Part shown: piece by piece, positions 17,525-26,549 of the stretch
How positions within the stretch are numbered: the first letter of the stretch is position 1
How the letters are laid out: every line of letters begins with the position of its first letter
Source: Peribacillus butanolivorans
Lineage (GTDB): Bacteria > Bacillota > Bacilli > Bacillales > DSM-1321
Direction: 5' to 3'
Length of the DNA: 64,000 bases
Assembly (NCBI RefSeq): GCF_001273755.1
Contig: NZ_LGYA01000001.1
Location: 1,525,668-1,589,667, forward strand
Program-made: the position numbers and the translations under genes
The notes under the pieces: model-generated
Database searches by the model: none
What the model was told of the DNA's origin: nothing
What the model saw: the letters and a program-made list of their open reading frames with translations, nothing else

Positions 17525-19162
17525 ATGAAAGAGATCGTAAAATTAAATCAAATAAATTTAGAAATTATGGACCGTATTATATTTAAAGATCTTAACGCAA
17601 CTATTGGTCGTGGAGAAGTGATTGGTCTAGTTGGCCGTAATGGTAGCGGAAAGTCCACGCTATTACAAATTTTACTTGGACATGTAAAACTATCTGAGGG
17701 ACAGGTTGAATGGGGAAATAACAAAACCGAAGTCTTTTTAGTGGATCAGGAGAAACAAACATACGCATCTGAGCATGTTACACAATTAGAAGCTACTCTA
17801 ATGGCGAAATGGCATATTCCAGATGTTCCTTACGAAGTGTTAAGTGGCGGAGAAAAGCTCAAAATACGTCTTGCAAAAGGTTTCGCGTTAGCACCGCACT
17901 TACTCTTATTGGATGAACCAACAAACCATCTAGATATAGAAAGTACGGAGCTATTAGTTAATCAAATAGAAAATTATACGGGTACAATCATTGTCGTTTC
18001 ACATGACAGATATTTTTTGGATACTGTAGCGACGAAAATTTGGTCGATTGAAAATACGAATTTATTCGAGCAAAAAGGAAATTATACACATTATATAAAG
18101 ATTCGAGAACAAAGAAGATTAACTCAACAAAGAGAGTACGAAAAACAACAAAGAAAAATGGACCTTGTAGAAAATCAAATAAACGAACTGACATCGTGGT
18201 CGCAAAAAGCGCATGCACAATCGACGAAGCAAGAAGGATTTAAAGAATATTACCGCCTAAAAGCGAAACGAATGGATTCTCAAGTCAAATCTAAGCGTAA
18301 ACGTCTTGAGAAGGAACTTGAGAAGACGAAGGTTGAACGTGTTGAGGAAGATTATCTTGTTCGATTTTCGTTAGAAGCTAATACGAAGGTCGGCAAAAGA
18401 TTTTTAGAGGTAAAAAACTTAAAAAAGGAGTTTGGGGAACGAATATTATTTGAACAGACGAATTTAACAATTCAGCACGGTGAAAAAGTAGCGCTTATTG
18501 GCCCGAATGGTAGTGGGAAAACGACATTTTTAAATATCGTAATGGGCAATGAGTTTACTGAAGGGGACATTTGGGTTTCCCCATCTGCGAATATTGGTTA
18601 TTTAACGCAGCAAGTATTTGACTTGCCTCTAGAGCAAACGCCTGAACAATTATTTAAACGTGAAACATTTAAAGAACGGGGCAAGGTTCAGAATTTAATG
18701 AAGCATTTAGGATTTACAGCAAGTCAATGGTCTGAGCCAATTGAACAGATGAGTATGGGAGAGCGCGTGAAGTGTAAGCTTATGCTATATATACTGGAAG
18801 AAAAAGATGTACTAATTTTAGATGAACCGACAAACCATTTAGATTTGCCTTCGAGAGAGCAATTGGAAAAAACGTTAGCAGAGTATACCGGTACGTTGGT
18901 CGTTGTTTCACACGATCAATATTTCTTAAGTAAAACGACTTCAGTTCAGTTGATTTTTGAAAATCACCGTATTCAAAAGAAATTAAAGCAATCAAATGAA
19001 AAGGTTGATTCACTTGCAGAACAGCGCTTAAAGCTTGAAACAGAACGACAAGAAGTATTAGGGAAATTGAGCTTTTTATCATCCAAAAGCCCAGAGTATA
19101 TAGAGCTCGATCAAAGATTCAATGAACTTACAAAAAAGATTAAGAGATTAGAAAATCTATAA
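17525..19162 (+). CDS. ABC-F ribosomal protection protein (VmlR/Vga-type)
   Basis: A 545-residue protein of two ATP-binding cassettes and no membrane segment. Walker A motifs are GRNGSGKST (37-45) and GPNGSGKTT (second half), signature motifs LSGGEKLKIRLAKG and MSMGERVKCKL, and DEPTNHLD twice. The linker between domains is long and basic, and the C-terminus ends in a coiled, Lys/Glu-rich tail. Length and layout are those of B. subtilis VmlR (virginiamycin M and lincomycin resistance) and relatives that bind the E-site and dislodge drugs. Start ATG follows AAAGGGTGA. The attenuator leader upstream supports a resistance role; housekeeping ABC-F proteins do not usually have one. Exact drug spectrum is not inferable. 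Confidence 0.9.
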   Translation: MKEIVKLNQINLEIMDRIIFKDLNATIGRGEVIGLVGRNGSGKSTLLQILLGHVKLSEGQVEWGNNKTEVFLVDQEKQTYASEHVTQLEATLMAKWHIPDVPYEVLSGGEKLKIRLAKGFALAPHLLLLDEPTNHLDIESTELLVNQIENYTGTIIVVSHDRYFLDTVATKIWSIENTNLFEQKGNYTHYIKIREQRRLTQQREYEKQQRKMDLVENQINELTSWSQKAHAQSTKQEGFKEYYRLKAKRMDSQVKSKRKRLEKELEKTKVERVEEDYLVRFSLEANTKVGKRFLEVKNLKKEFGERILFEQTNLTIQHGEKVALIGPNGSGKTTFLNIVMGNEFTEGDIWVSPSANIGYLTQQVFDLPLEQTPEQLFKRETFKERGKVQNLMKHLGFTASQWSEPIEQMSMGERVKCKLMLYILEEKDVLILDEPTNHLDLPSREQLEKTLAEYTGTLVVVSHDQYFLSKTTSVQLIFENHRIQKKLKQSNEKVDSLAEQRLKLETERQEVLGKLSFLSSKSPEYIELDQRFNELTKKIKRLENL

Positions 19163-19256
19163 TTCAGTAACGAATGCACTTTAGTGGAAATTAAACGAAT
19201 TTGATTTTAGTTTTATTAATTGTATTTACTCTGAACGAATCATATTAAAGAGCTTA

Positions 19257-19293
19257 AAAAGGAGGTACTACGTTTTAGATAGTATCTCCTTTG
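19257..19293 (+). terminator. terminator of ABC-F gene
   Basis: AAAGGAGGTACT pairs with AGTATCTCCTTT (one bulge), followed by a short GGGTTT tail. Confidence 0.6.
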
Positions 19294-19475
19294 GGTTTCT
19301 TAAAGCAAAATAAAAGACTTTATTATCTCTGTATAGCTGCCAGTTTATCTGCTATTTGTACTGCCATTCAGTTAGCTCTCCTTTATTAGGTCTTGATAAT
19401 TTCAAAATGGAGTAAATTTATTACTTAGGGTACAACTTTGTATTACATCCACAACAGACTCTTTTAAATCCAAAA

Positions 19476-19512
19476 AACCTTGTAATCCTTGATAGACAAG
19501 GATTACAAGGTT
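19476..19512 (-). terminator. terminator of symporter operon
   Basis: A perfect 16-base stem AACCTTGTAATCCTTG / CAAGGATTACAAGGTT; on the minus strand six T follow. Confidence 0.92.
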
Positions 19513-19573
19513 TATATAAGATAATTCTGACTTGAACTAGCAACTGTCAATCATTCCAACCTATTTGGAACAA

Positions 19574-21037
19574 TTAAGAAGCTAATTTAGCTGATTTTGA
19601 AACTTTTTCAGGAAACCATAAACTCACTACAATACCAACAATAAGACAGATAAAGAAAGTGGCCGCTTTAGCAGTCACGATGGCTTCTAAAGGAGAAGTG
19701 GTCCACAGGATGGCACTGATAAACCCTGTAATAATAGTGGCTACTACGCCTGTGCCAGATGTTTTTTTCCAAAAGAATATAAGTAAAATGACGGCAGAAA
19801 ATGTATTGCCGACTCCTGCCCAAGCAAAACTGACCATATTATAAATAATGGAGCCAGATGCTAACGAAACAACAATACCTACAAGACCAGCTACAATGGC
19901 AATGCAACGAGATAATTTCACTAAGGTTTGACTCTTTATCGTCATACCCATTGCTTTATGAACAATATCTTCACTTACTGATGTTGTAATAACGAGTAAT
20001 TGAGAAGAAGCTGTTGACATGATAGCAGCTAAAATTCCTGCAATGATGATTCCTGCAACCCATGGTGGCAACAAATCGAATACCATATGAGGCATAATCA
20101 TTTCAGAATCTTCAATCGTTCCTTGTTTATAGATAACGGAAGCAAAAATGGCAGATAAAAAGGCACCGACGTAGACAATTAATGTCCAAATAATCGCAAC
20201 AATTTTTCCTGTTTTAAGTTCTTTTTCATCCTTTAACGCCATAAAGCGAGAGCTTAATTGTGGCTGTCCGCCAAGCCAGCCAAAGAACCAAGAAAGGTTC
20301 GTAAATAGCATGGCTCCGATGGCTAGTCCAGATAATCCTCCTATCCAACTATCTGCACCACTTCCCATTGAACTTAAGGTATACGAAATCGATAAATCAT
20401 TTTGTTGAATTTCAAAAAATCCTGCAATTGGAACGATAATAAACGCTAAAACCATTAAAAAACTCTGAATTGTATCTGTCCATACAACTGACATAAACCC
20501 ACCCATACAAGAGTAGGCAATAATGATGAGGGCAACTACAATTGTTCCTACCGTAATATTAAGTCCAGAAAAAGAATAAAGAGTTTTACCAACACCGGAA
20601 AATTGAGCTGCTAAGTAGCAAGTAAAAAATATGACCATAATGATCGATGACAACCAACGAATCAAATTAGTGTGATTAGGAAATTTCACAGCTATATAGT
20701 CGGTTAATGTATACACTTTATATTTTTTTGTTTCATTCATAAATCTTTTGGCTAGAAAGATCCAAGAAAAGAGGACGCCTATAAACATTCCCGATAAGAT
20801 CCATATTCCTGACAAACCTGTTACATAAATAAAACCTACTGCCCCTAAGAACATATAGGCGGATTCACCTGTAGCTCTTTCAGAAAAAGCTAGTGCCCAA
20901 CCAGGTAACTTATTTCCACCGAGAAAATAATCAGCGTGGTCCAATTTTTTTCTACTAAAGAGCACACCCACTCCAAGCATTAAGAGAAGGTAAATGATGA
21001 TTTCGGCAAAAACAATCGAGGATCCTGAAAAATTCAT
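19574..21037 (-). CDS. sodium:solute symporter family (PutP-like) transporter
   Basis: A 487-residue membrane protein with about 13 helices. Family motifs include DYFLGGNKLPGWALAFSERATG near residue 35 (substrate and sodium region of the PutP group) and GGQPQLSSRFMAL near 256, so it belongs to the SSS family branch with proline permease. The ATG at 21037 follows AAAGGAG; an upstream frame to 21109 has no site. It is the last gene of a minus-strand unit with a carbamoylase and an ATC hydrolase, so the imported solute may be L-ATC or a carbamoyl amino acid rather than proline. That substrate is an inference from context. Confidence 0.88.
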   Translation of the reverse strand: MNFSGSSIVFAEIIIYLLLMLGVGVLFSRKKLDHADYFLGGNKLPGWALAFSERATGESAYMFLGAVGFIYVTGLSGIWILSGMFIGVLFSWIFLAKRFMNETKKYKVYTLTDYIAVKFPNHTNLIRWLSSIIMVIFFTCYLAAQFSGVGKTLYSFSGLNITVGTIVVALIIIAYSCMGGFMSVVWTDTIQSFLMVLAFIIVPIAGFFEIQQNDLSISYTLSSMGSGADSWIGGLSGLAIGAMLFTNLSWFFGWLGGQPQLSSRFMALKDEKELKTGKIVAIIWTLIVYVGAFLSAIFASVIYKQGTIEDSEMIMPHMVFDLLPPWVAGIIIAGILAAIMSTASSQLLVITTSVSEDIVHKAMGMTIKSQTLVKLSRCIAIVAGLVGIVVSLASGSIIYNMVSFAWAGVGNTFSAVILLIFFWKKTSGTGVVATIITGFISAILWTTSPLEAIVTAKAATFFICLIVGIVVSLWFPEKVSKSAKLAS

Positions 21038-21175
21038 TTTATTATCTCCTTTATAAATTATATTAAACAAAGTTGTATAGTGAGAATAAATACAAAATTT
21101 TTTTCCCATCAGGGATTATTCATGGTTAACATCTAATTTCAAAAACATGATTTAACCCTTGATTTATATAAATAA

Positions 21176-21217
21176 CAGAGCCAGATTTTGAAAAAGTATA
21201 ATCATAAACAGGCTCTG
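21176..21217 (-). terminator. hairpin between carbamoylase and symporter genes
   Basis: CAGAGCC and GGCTCTG form a 7-base stem with a long loop; the minus-strand flank is T-rich. It could lower expression of the symporter relative to the upstream genes. Confidence 0.5.
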
Positions 21218-21240
21218 AACATACTACAATGATATATTCT

Positions 21241-22458
21241 TTAGTTTTTGTCTAATTGTAGAATTGTTAAATATAAGACTTTAGCGGCTTTTTCAATATC
21301 ATACTCTGAAGAAAATTCCCTTGGATTATGACTGATCCCATCTTTCGATCTAACAAAAATCATACCAATTGGGAATCGATTTTTAAACTGCATGGCATCA
21401 TGTCCGGCACCGCTAGGTAAAGAGACGATGGATTCACCTAATTCTTGAATACTTTCCTTTATGACATCTTGAATGTTGTCTTCACAACGAACAGGTGCAA
21501 CACGTTGTAATACAGAGATTTCTAAGTGTAATTGTCGATCATTAGCTATCTTTTTTGCGAATTTTCTAATCTCTTGTTCGACTTGATCTCTGGTTTTTTC
21601 ATCGATATCTCTAATATCAATTGTCCATTCCGCCTCACCAGGAATGACGTTCACGCCGTTTGGTTTTACAGAAAGTTTGCCCACGGTAGCTACAGATGAA
21701 GGGGACTCCTTAGCTATTTTTTCAACCTCTGCAATAATTAAACTAGCTCCTACTAAAGCATCTTGTCTTTGATTCATCGGTGTTGCACCAGCATGCTCTG
21801 ACAGTCCTGTTAATTTGAACTGAAGCCACACCGGACCAGCGATACCAGTTACATTACCTACAGCTGCTTCATTATTTTCAAGAACCTTTCCTTGTTCGAT
21901 ATGAACTTCTAAATAGCACTTTACGTTTTCTATTTTCGCACTTTGGAGATGCTGCTTTTCTAATCCATAATCCCTCATAGCTTGTTCAATCGATATTCCT
22001 TGATTATCTACTTTTTTTAAATCATTGGATGTCAATGTACCTGCGACAGCTCGGCTCCCAATCATACCAAAGCCAAAACGGGTTCCTTCCTCATCCTTAA
22101 AGGCAACAATTTTAACAGGATGTTTCAGTTCAATTTCTTTTTCTTTTAACGAATGTATGACTTCAATGGCGGTTAAGACTCCTAAACTCCCATCATACTT
22201 TCCGCCATTTGGAACGGTATCAATATGTGAACCTATTAAAATAGTGGGTAAATCATTTGTAGTCTCTTGACTCCCAATCAGATTGCCCACTGTATCAAAA
22301 TGGACGGTTAAACCAGCAGATTCCATATATTGTTTAACTCGTTCATTTGCTCGTCTCTCATCACTTGTATAAGAAAACCGATTTATGCCACCATCTTTTG
22401 TTTTTCCAATGACGGATAACTCTTCTAAATGGGTATTCAATCGCTTGATATTAATCAT
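21241..22458 (-). CDS. N-carbamoyl-L-amino acid hydrolase (M20 family)
   Basis: A 405-residue M20/M28-type metalloenzyme. Metal and active-site segments are GSHIDTVPNGGKYDGSLGVL (about 80), FKDEEGTRFGFGMIGSR (about 127), HIEQGKVLE (about 190) and GAGHDAMQF (about 360), which place it with hydantoinase/carbamoylase and allantoate amidohydrolases. It starts with ATG at 22458, overlapping the last 8 bases of the ATC hydrolase gene. In the Pseudomonas pathway L-ATC is opened by AtcB and the N-carbamoyl-L-cysteine product is split by AtcC, an enzyme of this family; the tight overlap makes that the best reading here. Allantoate is the main alternative, but no purine genes are nearby. Confidence 0.87.
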   Translation of the reverse strand: MINIKRLNTHLEELSVIGKTKDGGINRFSYTSDERRANERVKQYMESAGLTVHFDTVGNLIGSQETTNDLPTILIGSHIDTVPNGGKYDGSLGVLTAIEVIHSLKEKEIELKHPVKIVAFKDEEGTRFGFGMIGSRAVAGTLTSNDLKKVDNQGISIEQAMRDYGLEKQHLQSAKIENVKCYLEVHIEQGKVLENNEAAVGNVTGIAGPVWLQFKLTGLSEHAGATPMNQRQDALVGASLIIAEVEKIAKESPSSVATVGKLSVKPNGVNVIPGEAEWTIDIRDIDEKTRDQVEQEIRKFAKKIANDRQLHLEISVLQRVAPVRCEDNIQDVIKESIQELGESIVSLPSGAGHDAMQFKNRFPIGMIFVRSKDGISHNPREFSSEYDIEKAAKVLYLTILQLDKN

Positions 22459-23173
22459 TTTTTTTCTCTGAATCTTTTAATTGAAAACGAAAATGACATT
22501 GTCCTTCTTTTAACACAAATTGATCATGTACGACGTTAAATTTATTGTTAAAACCATGAGCAATTGCATCATCTATCACTTTACAATAAACAAGTCCGTA
22601 AGCATGCATATCGTCATCAGCCCATTGTTGGCCTAATGGACATACTGTAAATGTTTGCTCGATTTCCTCAGATTTATTCACCGTTTCAATGGTAAACAAA
22701 TCACTTCGTCCCATATCGTAGTTTGTTAAGTATTGATCAATTGTGTTGTCCGCCCCATTCACTCTGGCTCTTTGTGCAATACCACGTCCACGCTTTTCAC
22801 CAAATTGCCATATACCTTCTTGAATAGCTGCATCTCCTTCATCGCCATAAGTATCTACTATAGCTTTCGTAATTTGGGCAAATAATCTTGCAAATAGGGC
22901 AAAGGGTGTAAGATTTTCATACTTATTTTGACTGTTATGATCTTTAGGAATATAGTCAAATAACGTATGATTTTCTCTTTCTGTCGTTGCTTTTATCGCA
23001 ATCTCTTCCGCGTCTTTATATCCAAAATTATCAATTCCTTGTTGCAGTAATGCCTTTCCATTTTCTTTATATTTCGAAACAACGATTTTTTCTATTTCTG
23101 TAAATAATTTAGCTGTCATGACTTCCATGGAATATGGTGGGATAACATGATTCGTTTTACTCAATTTAAACAC
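22451..23173 (-). CDS. L-2-amino-thiazoline-4-carboxylic acid hydrolase family protein
   Basis: A 240-residue soluble protein. The central EGIWQFGEKRGRGIAQRAR and the C-terminal CPLGQQWADDD ... LVYCKVIDDAIAHGFN ... EGQCHFRF segments match the L-2-amino-thiazoline-4-carboxylate (L-ATC) hydrolase family, known from the AtcB/TsnB step of the Pseudomonas route from DL-ATC to L-cysteine. The start is GTG at 23173, with only a weak ribosome site (GAAAGTGA); a TTG three codons later is an alternative. It leads a three-gene unit (hydrolase, carbamoylase, symporter) and is divergent from a LysR gene. Many family members are uncharacterised, so substrate is inferred from the neighbouring carbamoylase. 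Confidence 0.75.
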   Translation of the reverse strand: MFKLSKTNHVIPPYSMEVMTAKLFTEIEKIVVSKYKENGKALLQQGIDNFGYKDAEEIAIKATTERENHTLFDYIPKDHNSQNKYENLTPFALFARLFAQITKAIVDTYGDEGDAAIQEGIWQFGEKRGRGIAQRARVNGADNTIDQYLTNYDMGRSDLFTIETVNKSEEIEQTFTVCPLGQQWADDDMHAYGLVYCKVIDDAIAHGFNNKFNVVHDQFVLKEGQCHFRFQLKDSEKKND

Positions 23174-23359
23174 TCACTTTCTATTTTTCATTTTTTAGTA
23201 TAATTCTAGCTTTCGTTTAAGTTAGTTTTTTAAATTTATAAAACCGATAAATTTACTAGCAATTGATTAATTGTTATTATAAATTCAATTCTTTATATAA
23301 ATCAAATGAATAATTGTAATATAAAATATGAAAAAAATTAATAGTTGGAGTGACTATAA
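23174..23359. promoter_or_regulatory. divergent control region of ATC operon and LysR gene
   Basis: A 186-base AT-rich gap between two divergent transcription units, where a LysR protein would be expected to bind. Several AT-rich near-palindromes are present (for example TTAATTGTTATTATAAAT near 23265), but no single promoter is clear. Confidence 0.4.
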
Positions 23360-24226
23360 ATGACACTGATCAAATATGAGATCTTTAGAACCGTTGTAGA
23401 AACAGGAAGTCTATCGAAAGCAGCGGAAGTAGTTGGATTAACTCAATCAGCTGTAAGTCATGCAATAGCAAGTCTTGAGTCCGACTTCGGTTTTTCGTTG
23501 ATTACTCGGGGACGTTTAGGTATTCATTTAACCAGCAATGGAGAAAAAATGCTGCTTTATATGCGAGAAATATTAAAATGTAATGAGCTGATGATGCAGG
23601 AAGTATCTAAAATTAATGGACTAGAAACAGGTATCGTACGAATCGGTACACTTCCAAGTGTGTCTATTCAATGGTTGCCTATGATTATTAAGCAATTTAA
23701 TATAGATTTCCCGTACATAGAAATAAAACTATTTGAAGGAGATTACGATGAAATTGATCAATGGATCTCGGATGGAACCATTGATTTTGGTTTTATGTCC
23801 TTGCCAGTTTCAAAGGCATATGAAGTGATTCCGTTAAAAAATGATAGACTTTTGTGTATTTTACCGGATACGCACCCTTTAAATCAGCAAGATATCATTT
23901 ACTTAGATCAACTCAAAGATGAATCTTTTATCATGCCTAAATCAAGCATCGATAAGGATGTTCGAAGAATTTTGAAAGAACACAAAATCAAACCAAAAAT
24001 CAAATATGAAATCGCTGAAGATCAGGCGATCATTTCCATGTTGCAAAATGGTCTTGGAATCAGTATCCTCCCTGAAATGATACTGTATCGTATCCACGAG
24101 AGTATTCGAATAATCCCTTTGGAAGGTAATTATTATCGCACCATTGGAATTGCAGCCACTTCCTTACGTTATATGTCACCAGGATCGAAAAAAATAATTG
24201 AGTTTATTCAGGAATGGTTAAAATGA
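23360..24226 (+). CDS. LysR-family regulator of the ATC operon (inferred)
   Basis: A 288-residue LysR protein with the winged helix at residues 1-60 (LSKAAEVVGLTQSAVSHAIA) and a full effector domain (RIGTLPSVSIQWLP, DFGFMSLPVS, GLGISILPEM). Start ATG follows TTGGAGTGA. The type resembles CysB/CbL-like sensors of small sulfur or amino compounds only in general terms. It is divergent from the ATC hydrolase gene and is the natural candidate to control it. Confidence 0.86.
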   Translation: MTLIKYEIFRTVVETGSLSKAAEVVGLTQSAVSHAIASLESDFGFSLITRGRLGIHLTSNGEKMLLYMREILKCNELMMQEVSKINGLETGIVRIGTLPSVSIQWLPMIIKQFNIDFPYIEIKLFEGDYDEIDQWISDGTIDFGFMSLPVSKAYEVIPLKNDRLLCILPDTHPLNQQDIIYLDQLKDESFIMPKSSIDKDVRRILKEHKIKPKIKYEIAEDQAIISMLQNGLGISILPEMILYRIHESIRIIPLEGNYYRTIGIAATSLRYMSPGSKKIIEFIQEWLK

Positions 24227-24362
24227 AACAGCTCTTAAGCACATAAAACAAACTATTTGTCGTTGTCACACTTGTATTAATTGTATATTTTCACCAAATG
24301 AACAGAAAAGGTTTGCGGAAGCCCTTAATGCTGTTGAATATTTAGCATCTTATATCAACTAA
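24222..24362 (+). pseudogene. short Cys-rich fragment without start codon
   Basis: A 46-codon frame overlapping the end of the LysR gene reads TICRCHTCINCIFSPNEQKR then FAEALNAVEYLASYIN and stop. The CxCxxCxxC pattern suggests a metal knuckle at the end of some lost protein. No start codon is available, so I treat it as a remnant. Confidence 0.4.
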
Positions 24363-24391
24363 GGATCATGATATTTTCATGATTCTTTTTT
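24361..24391 (+). terminator. terminator after LysR gene
   Basis: GGATCATGA and TCATGATTC form a short stem followed by six T. Confidence 0.7.
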
Positions 24392-24609
24392 ATTAATTAA
24401 AAGTTAATGGATGGTAAAAAAATTGTTTAATTGGATGGTGATAAAAATATTAAATCATTTATTATTATAGAGTCGATTCTAATCTACCAATCACATAAAT
24501 GGCTAAATAATGATTATTTATTGGTTAAGTGAGTGAATTGTTTCACAATTATCTCTTTATCATGGGATTTTTCATATAGGAAAATTTCAAATCTTTTTAT
24601 AGTTTATTT

Positions 24610-24676
24610 TAGTAGATGAGTAAAAAACTAATTAGTAGATGAGTAAAAAACTAAATAGATGAGTAAAAAAACTAAA
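24610..24676. repeat. triplicated 23-bp AT-rich tandem repeat
   Basis: The unit TAGTAGATGAGTAAAAAACT plus AAT occurs three times in a row with minor shortening in the third copy. It lies just upstream of the hisC remnant. Confidence 0.85.
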
Positions 24677-24696
24677 TCGATTTGAAGGAGTAGGCA

Positions 24697-25010
24697 ATGT
24701 ACAACACCAACCGGATAAGGTCTCGTAAAGCACTGGATAAACTTAAGCCGCATACACCAGGTAAACCATTATGGGAAGTTAAAAAAGAAATAGGGCAGAA
24801 AAGGGTTATTAAATTAGCTTCTAATGAGAATCCTATTGGACCATCACCGAAGGCAATCGAAGCTATAACAAAAAGCTTATCCAATCTAAATCGATATCCT
24901 GATGCTCATGCAGCTAAGTTGAAAAAGACTACCCGCTTATCCTTATCTACTCAGCAATTAATCATAACAAATGGGGCAGATGAATTGATCACCCTTATTT
25001 CCACTAATTC
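24697..25010 (+). pseudogene. truncated histidinol-phosphate aminotransferase (hisC)
   Basis: The first ~105 codons are HisC: KPHTPGKPLWEVKKEIG, KLASNENPIGPSPKAIEAI, RYPDAHAAKLKK and ITNGADELITLIS. Just after that the similarity ends and the frame runs into unrelated sequence to a stop at 25098; about 250 residues, including the PLP lysine, are missing. A good ribosome site (GAAGGAG) precedes the ATG. The following DNA (25030-25140) has an open reading in another frame (DFGLYDGLLEAPPYSASSD) of unknown origin. Confidence 0.85.
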
Positions 25011-25156
25011 CCATAGACTTTTGCGGACTTCGGTCTATATGACGGGCTACTCGAAGCACCTCCCTACTCCGCAAGCAGCGACCCACACAGCCCACTGACA
25101 AGGTACGTATGTTATATACTAGCTTTTGACTTTAGTAGTGTGGAGGTAGTGGATAG

Positions 25157-25363
25157 ATGACTGAATTGGTAACTAAAACAGGGAATAATGAGACTGTGGC
25201 ATATGTGGTAGATCGGTTTATTCTGGCAAATTTAGAATATAATCAAATGCTTGAACTTTCACATTCAATGAAGTCTTCATTTGAAGTAGATTCAGAACAA
25301 GAAGCAGAAGAGCTGGTTAAGAATTATTTACTATCACTTGGACATGTTTTAACGGTAGATTAA
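25157..25363 (+). CDS. small hypothetical protein, 68 aa
   Basis: An acidic 68-residue protein with no recognised domain. The ATG follows GGAGGTAGTGGATAG, a strong ribosome site at slightly long spacing, which is the main reason to accept it. Composition (Glu, Leu, Ser) suggests a compact helical protein. It lies in a patch of broken genes, so it could also be the start of a truncated larger gene. Confidence 0.5.
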   Translation: MTELVTKTGNNETVAYVVDRFILANLEYNQMLELSHSMKSSFEVDSEQEAEELVKNYLLSLGHVLTVD

Positions 25364-25677
25364 ATTATCTACCAGAAAAACAGGTTGCAGCCAGTTAAGA
25401 AGTTGAAATGCATGTTGCAACTAGTGAAGAAGTACAAGTAAAGAAAAAAGTTGGTGGAACAAAATATTTTCAAAATGAGAAGGGAAAAACAATCCTTCTT
25501 TTTTTAATTGAATTTTTGAATATTAAAATTCAATTTATTCCTCCTAGTGTATCTATAAAATAAAGTTTAATCAAAAACGTTCAACAAACTCATATTCTAC
25601 GGCACAAAAAAAGAAACCATTTTGAAAAAAGGTTGATCAAAATGGATTCCTCTCTTTTTGAATGAATATTCCGTTTT
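25364..25677. other. gene-free stretch with terminator-like hairpin
   Basis: No gene. CCATTTTG and CAAAATGG (25617-25650) form a stem flanked by A-rich and T-rich runs, a terminator-like structure that could act in either direction. Confidence 0.5.
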
Positions 25678-25791
25678 ATAAAAAAGTTTGATTAAAAATC
25701 ACTTAGAATTCTTTAAAAGCATCAAAACGTGGCAACTTTTTTGTACACATTGCGACTTTATTCAAAACATCGCATCTTTTTTATCAACATC
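25678..25791. repeat. 38-bp direct repeat (copy 1) plus 20-bp tandem units
   Basis: Bases 25678-25715 are identical to 26384-26421. Following it is a row of 20-base units that begin GCAACTTTTTT, GCGACTTTATT, GCATCTTTTTT and GTAACC (25732, 25752, 25772, 25792) with exact 20-base spacing. The second copy is also followed by such units. The structure resembles terminal repeats of a degenerate insertion element. Confidence 0.8.
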
Positions 25792-25960
25792 GTAACCCTA
25801 TACATTCAACTCAACTAGTAGAAGAGATTTATTATCATAAGACCAAAAGATACTTTTAAAACGATGCTTTACCCTGTAGCCTATCGGTTCGATCTTAACC
25901 ATCCTTCATTTTAGCCTTTACGAATCAATCCCAGGTCCTTTTTTTCATTCAGTTAGTAAA

Positions 25961-26338
25961 TTAATCAAAAAAGATTAAATGCATATCATTGTCAGTCCTT
26001 GATTTCGCAAAAAATTCCGCTTCATTTCCTCCATCAACAAAGTTACCAATACCCCAGAAATACCCACATTTGCCTCGTTCTATATATCTTGTTCCTACAT
26101 AATCATTATAACTATCAGGATCGTACTCCCATAATTCAATTTTTAACTTACCAGCTGGACCCACGTAAGGATCCCGACAAATCTTATAATCTCCACCAGT
26201 AGAGGCATACACATCACTTTCAGCACCATTAGAATAAAGAGTTTCTTCTCCTAAGTAATCCCAGCCGCTTGCAAATGTAGAAGAAGGGAACAACAACGCA
26301 GCTACCAAAGCCACGACACTCATATTAAACTTTTTCAT
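25961..26338 (-). CDS. small secreted protein, 125 aa
   Basis: A signal peptide is clear (MKKF, hydrophobic 8-18, cleavage near TFA-SG), giving a mature protein of about 100 residues, acidic and rich in Gly, Tyr, Asp and aromatic residues, with two Cys (KICRDPY and KCGYFWG) that could pair. I do not recognise the family; size and composition are like secreted beta-sheet toxins or inhibitors, but that is only a guess. The start at 26338 is chosen over 26344 because of its spacing to GAGGAGGA. The gene lies between the two copies of a 38-bp repeat, so it may have been carried in as a cassette. Confidence 0.7.
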   Translation of the reverse strand: MKKFNMSVVALVAALLFPSSTFASGWDYLGEETLYSNGAESDVYASTGGDYKICRDPYVGPAGKLKIELWEYDPDSYNDYVGTRYIERGKCGYFWGIGNFVDGGNEAEFFAKSRTDNDMHLIFFD

Positions 26339-26383
26339 GCTCATTCCTCCTCTCCCGTTTTGACTTGAAAAATATTATTCTAC

Positions 26384-26482
26384 ATAAAAAAGTTTGATTA
26401 AAAATCACTTAGAATTCTTTATTCGAAAAGGAATGAAACGGTGCAACTTTTTTACAAACGGTACGACTTTGTTTCAAATCTA
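26384..26482. repeat. 38-bp direct repeat (copy 2) plus 20-bp tandem units
   Basis: Second copy of the 38-bp repeat, followed by two 20-base units (GCAACTTTTTTACAAACGGT at 26443 and ACGACTTTGTTTCAAATCTA at 26463). Same orientation as copy 1, 706 bases away, on the upstream side of the secreted-protein gene. Confidence 0.8.
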
Positions 26483-26549
26483 CAGAATATATTAAAGAAG
26501 TAAACAAAAAAGAGAAAGAAGGAACCGGGAATTTCCAAGGAAGGTTGTG

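Noticed and set aside
24610..24676. CRISPR-like repeat
   Set aside because: Three AT-rich units directly in tandem with no spacers; an ordinary tandem duplication.
25732..25800. CRISPR or intact insertion element from the 20-bp phased units
   Set aside because: Units are degenerate, contiguous and without spacers. No transposase or inverted terminal repeat pair was found.
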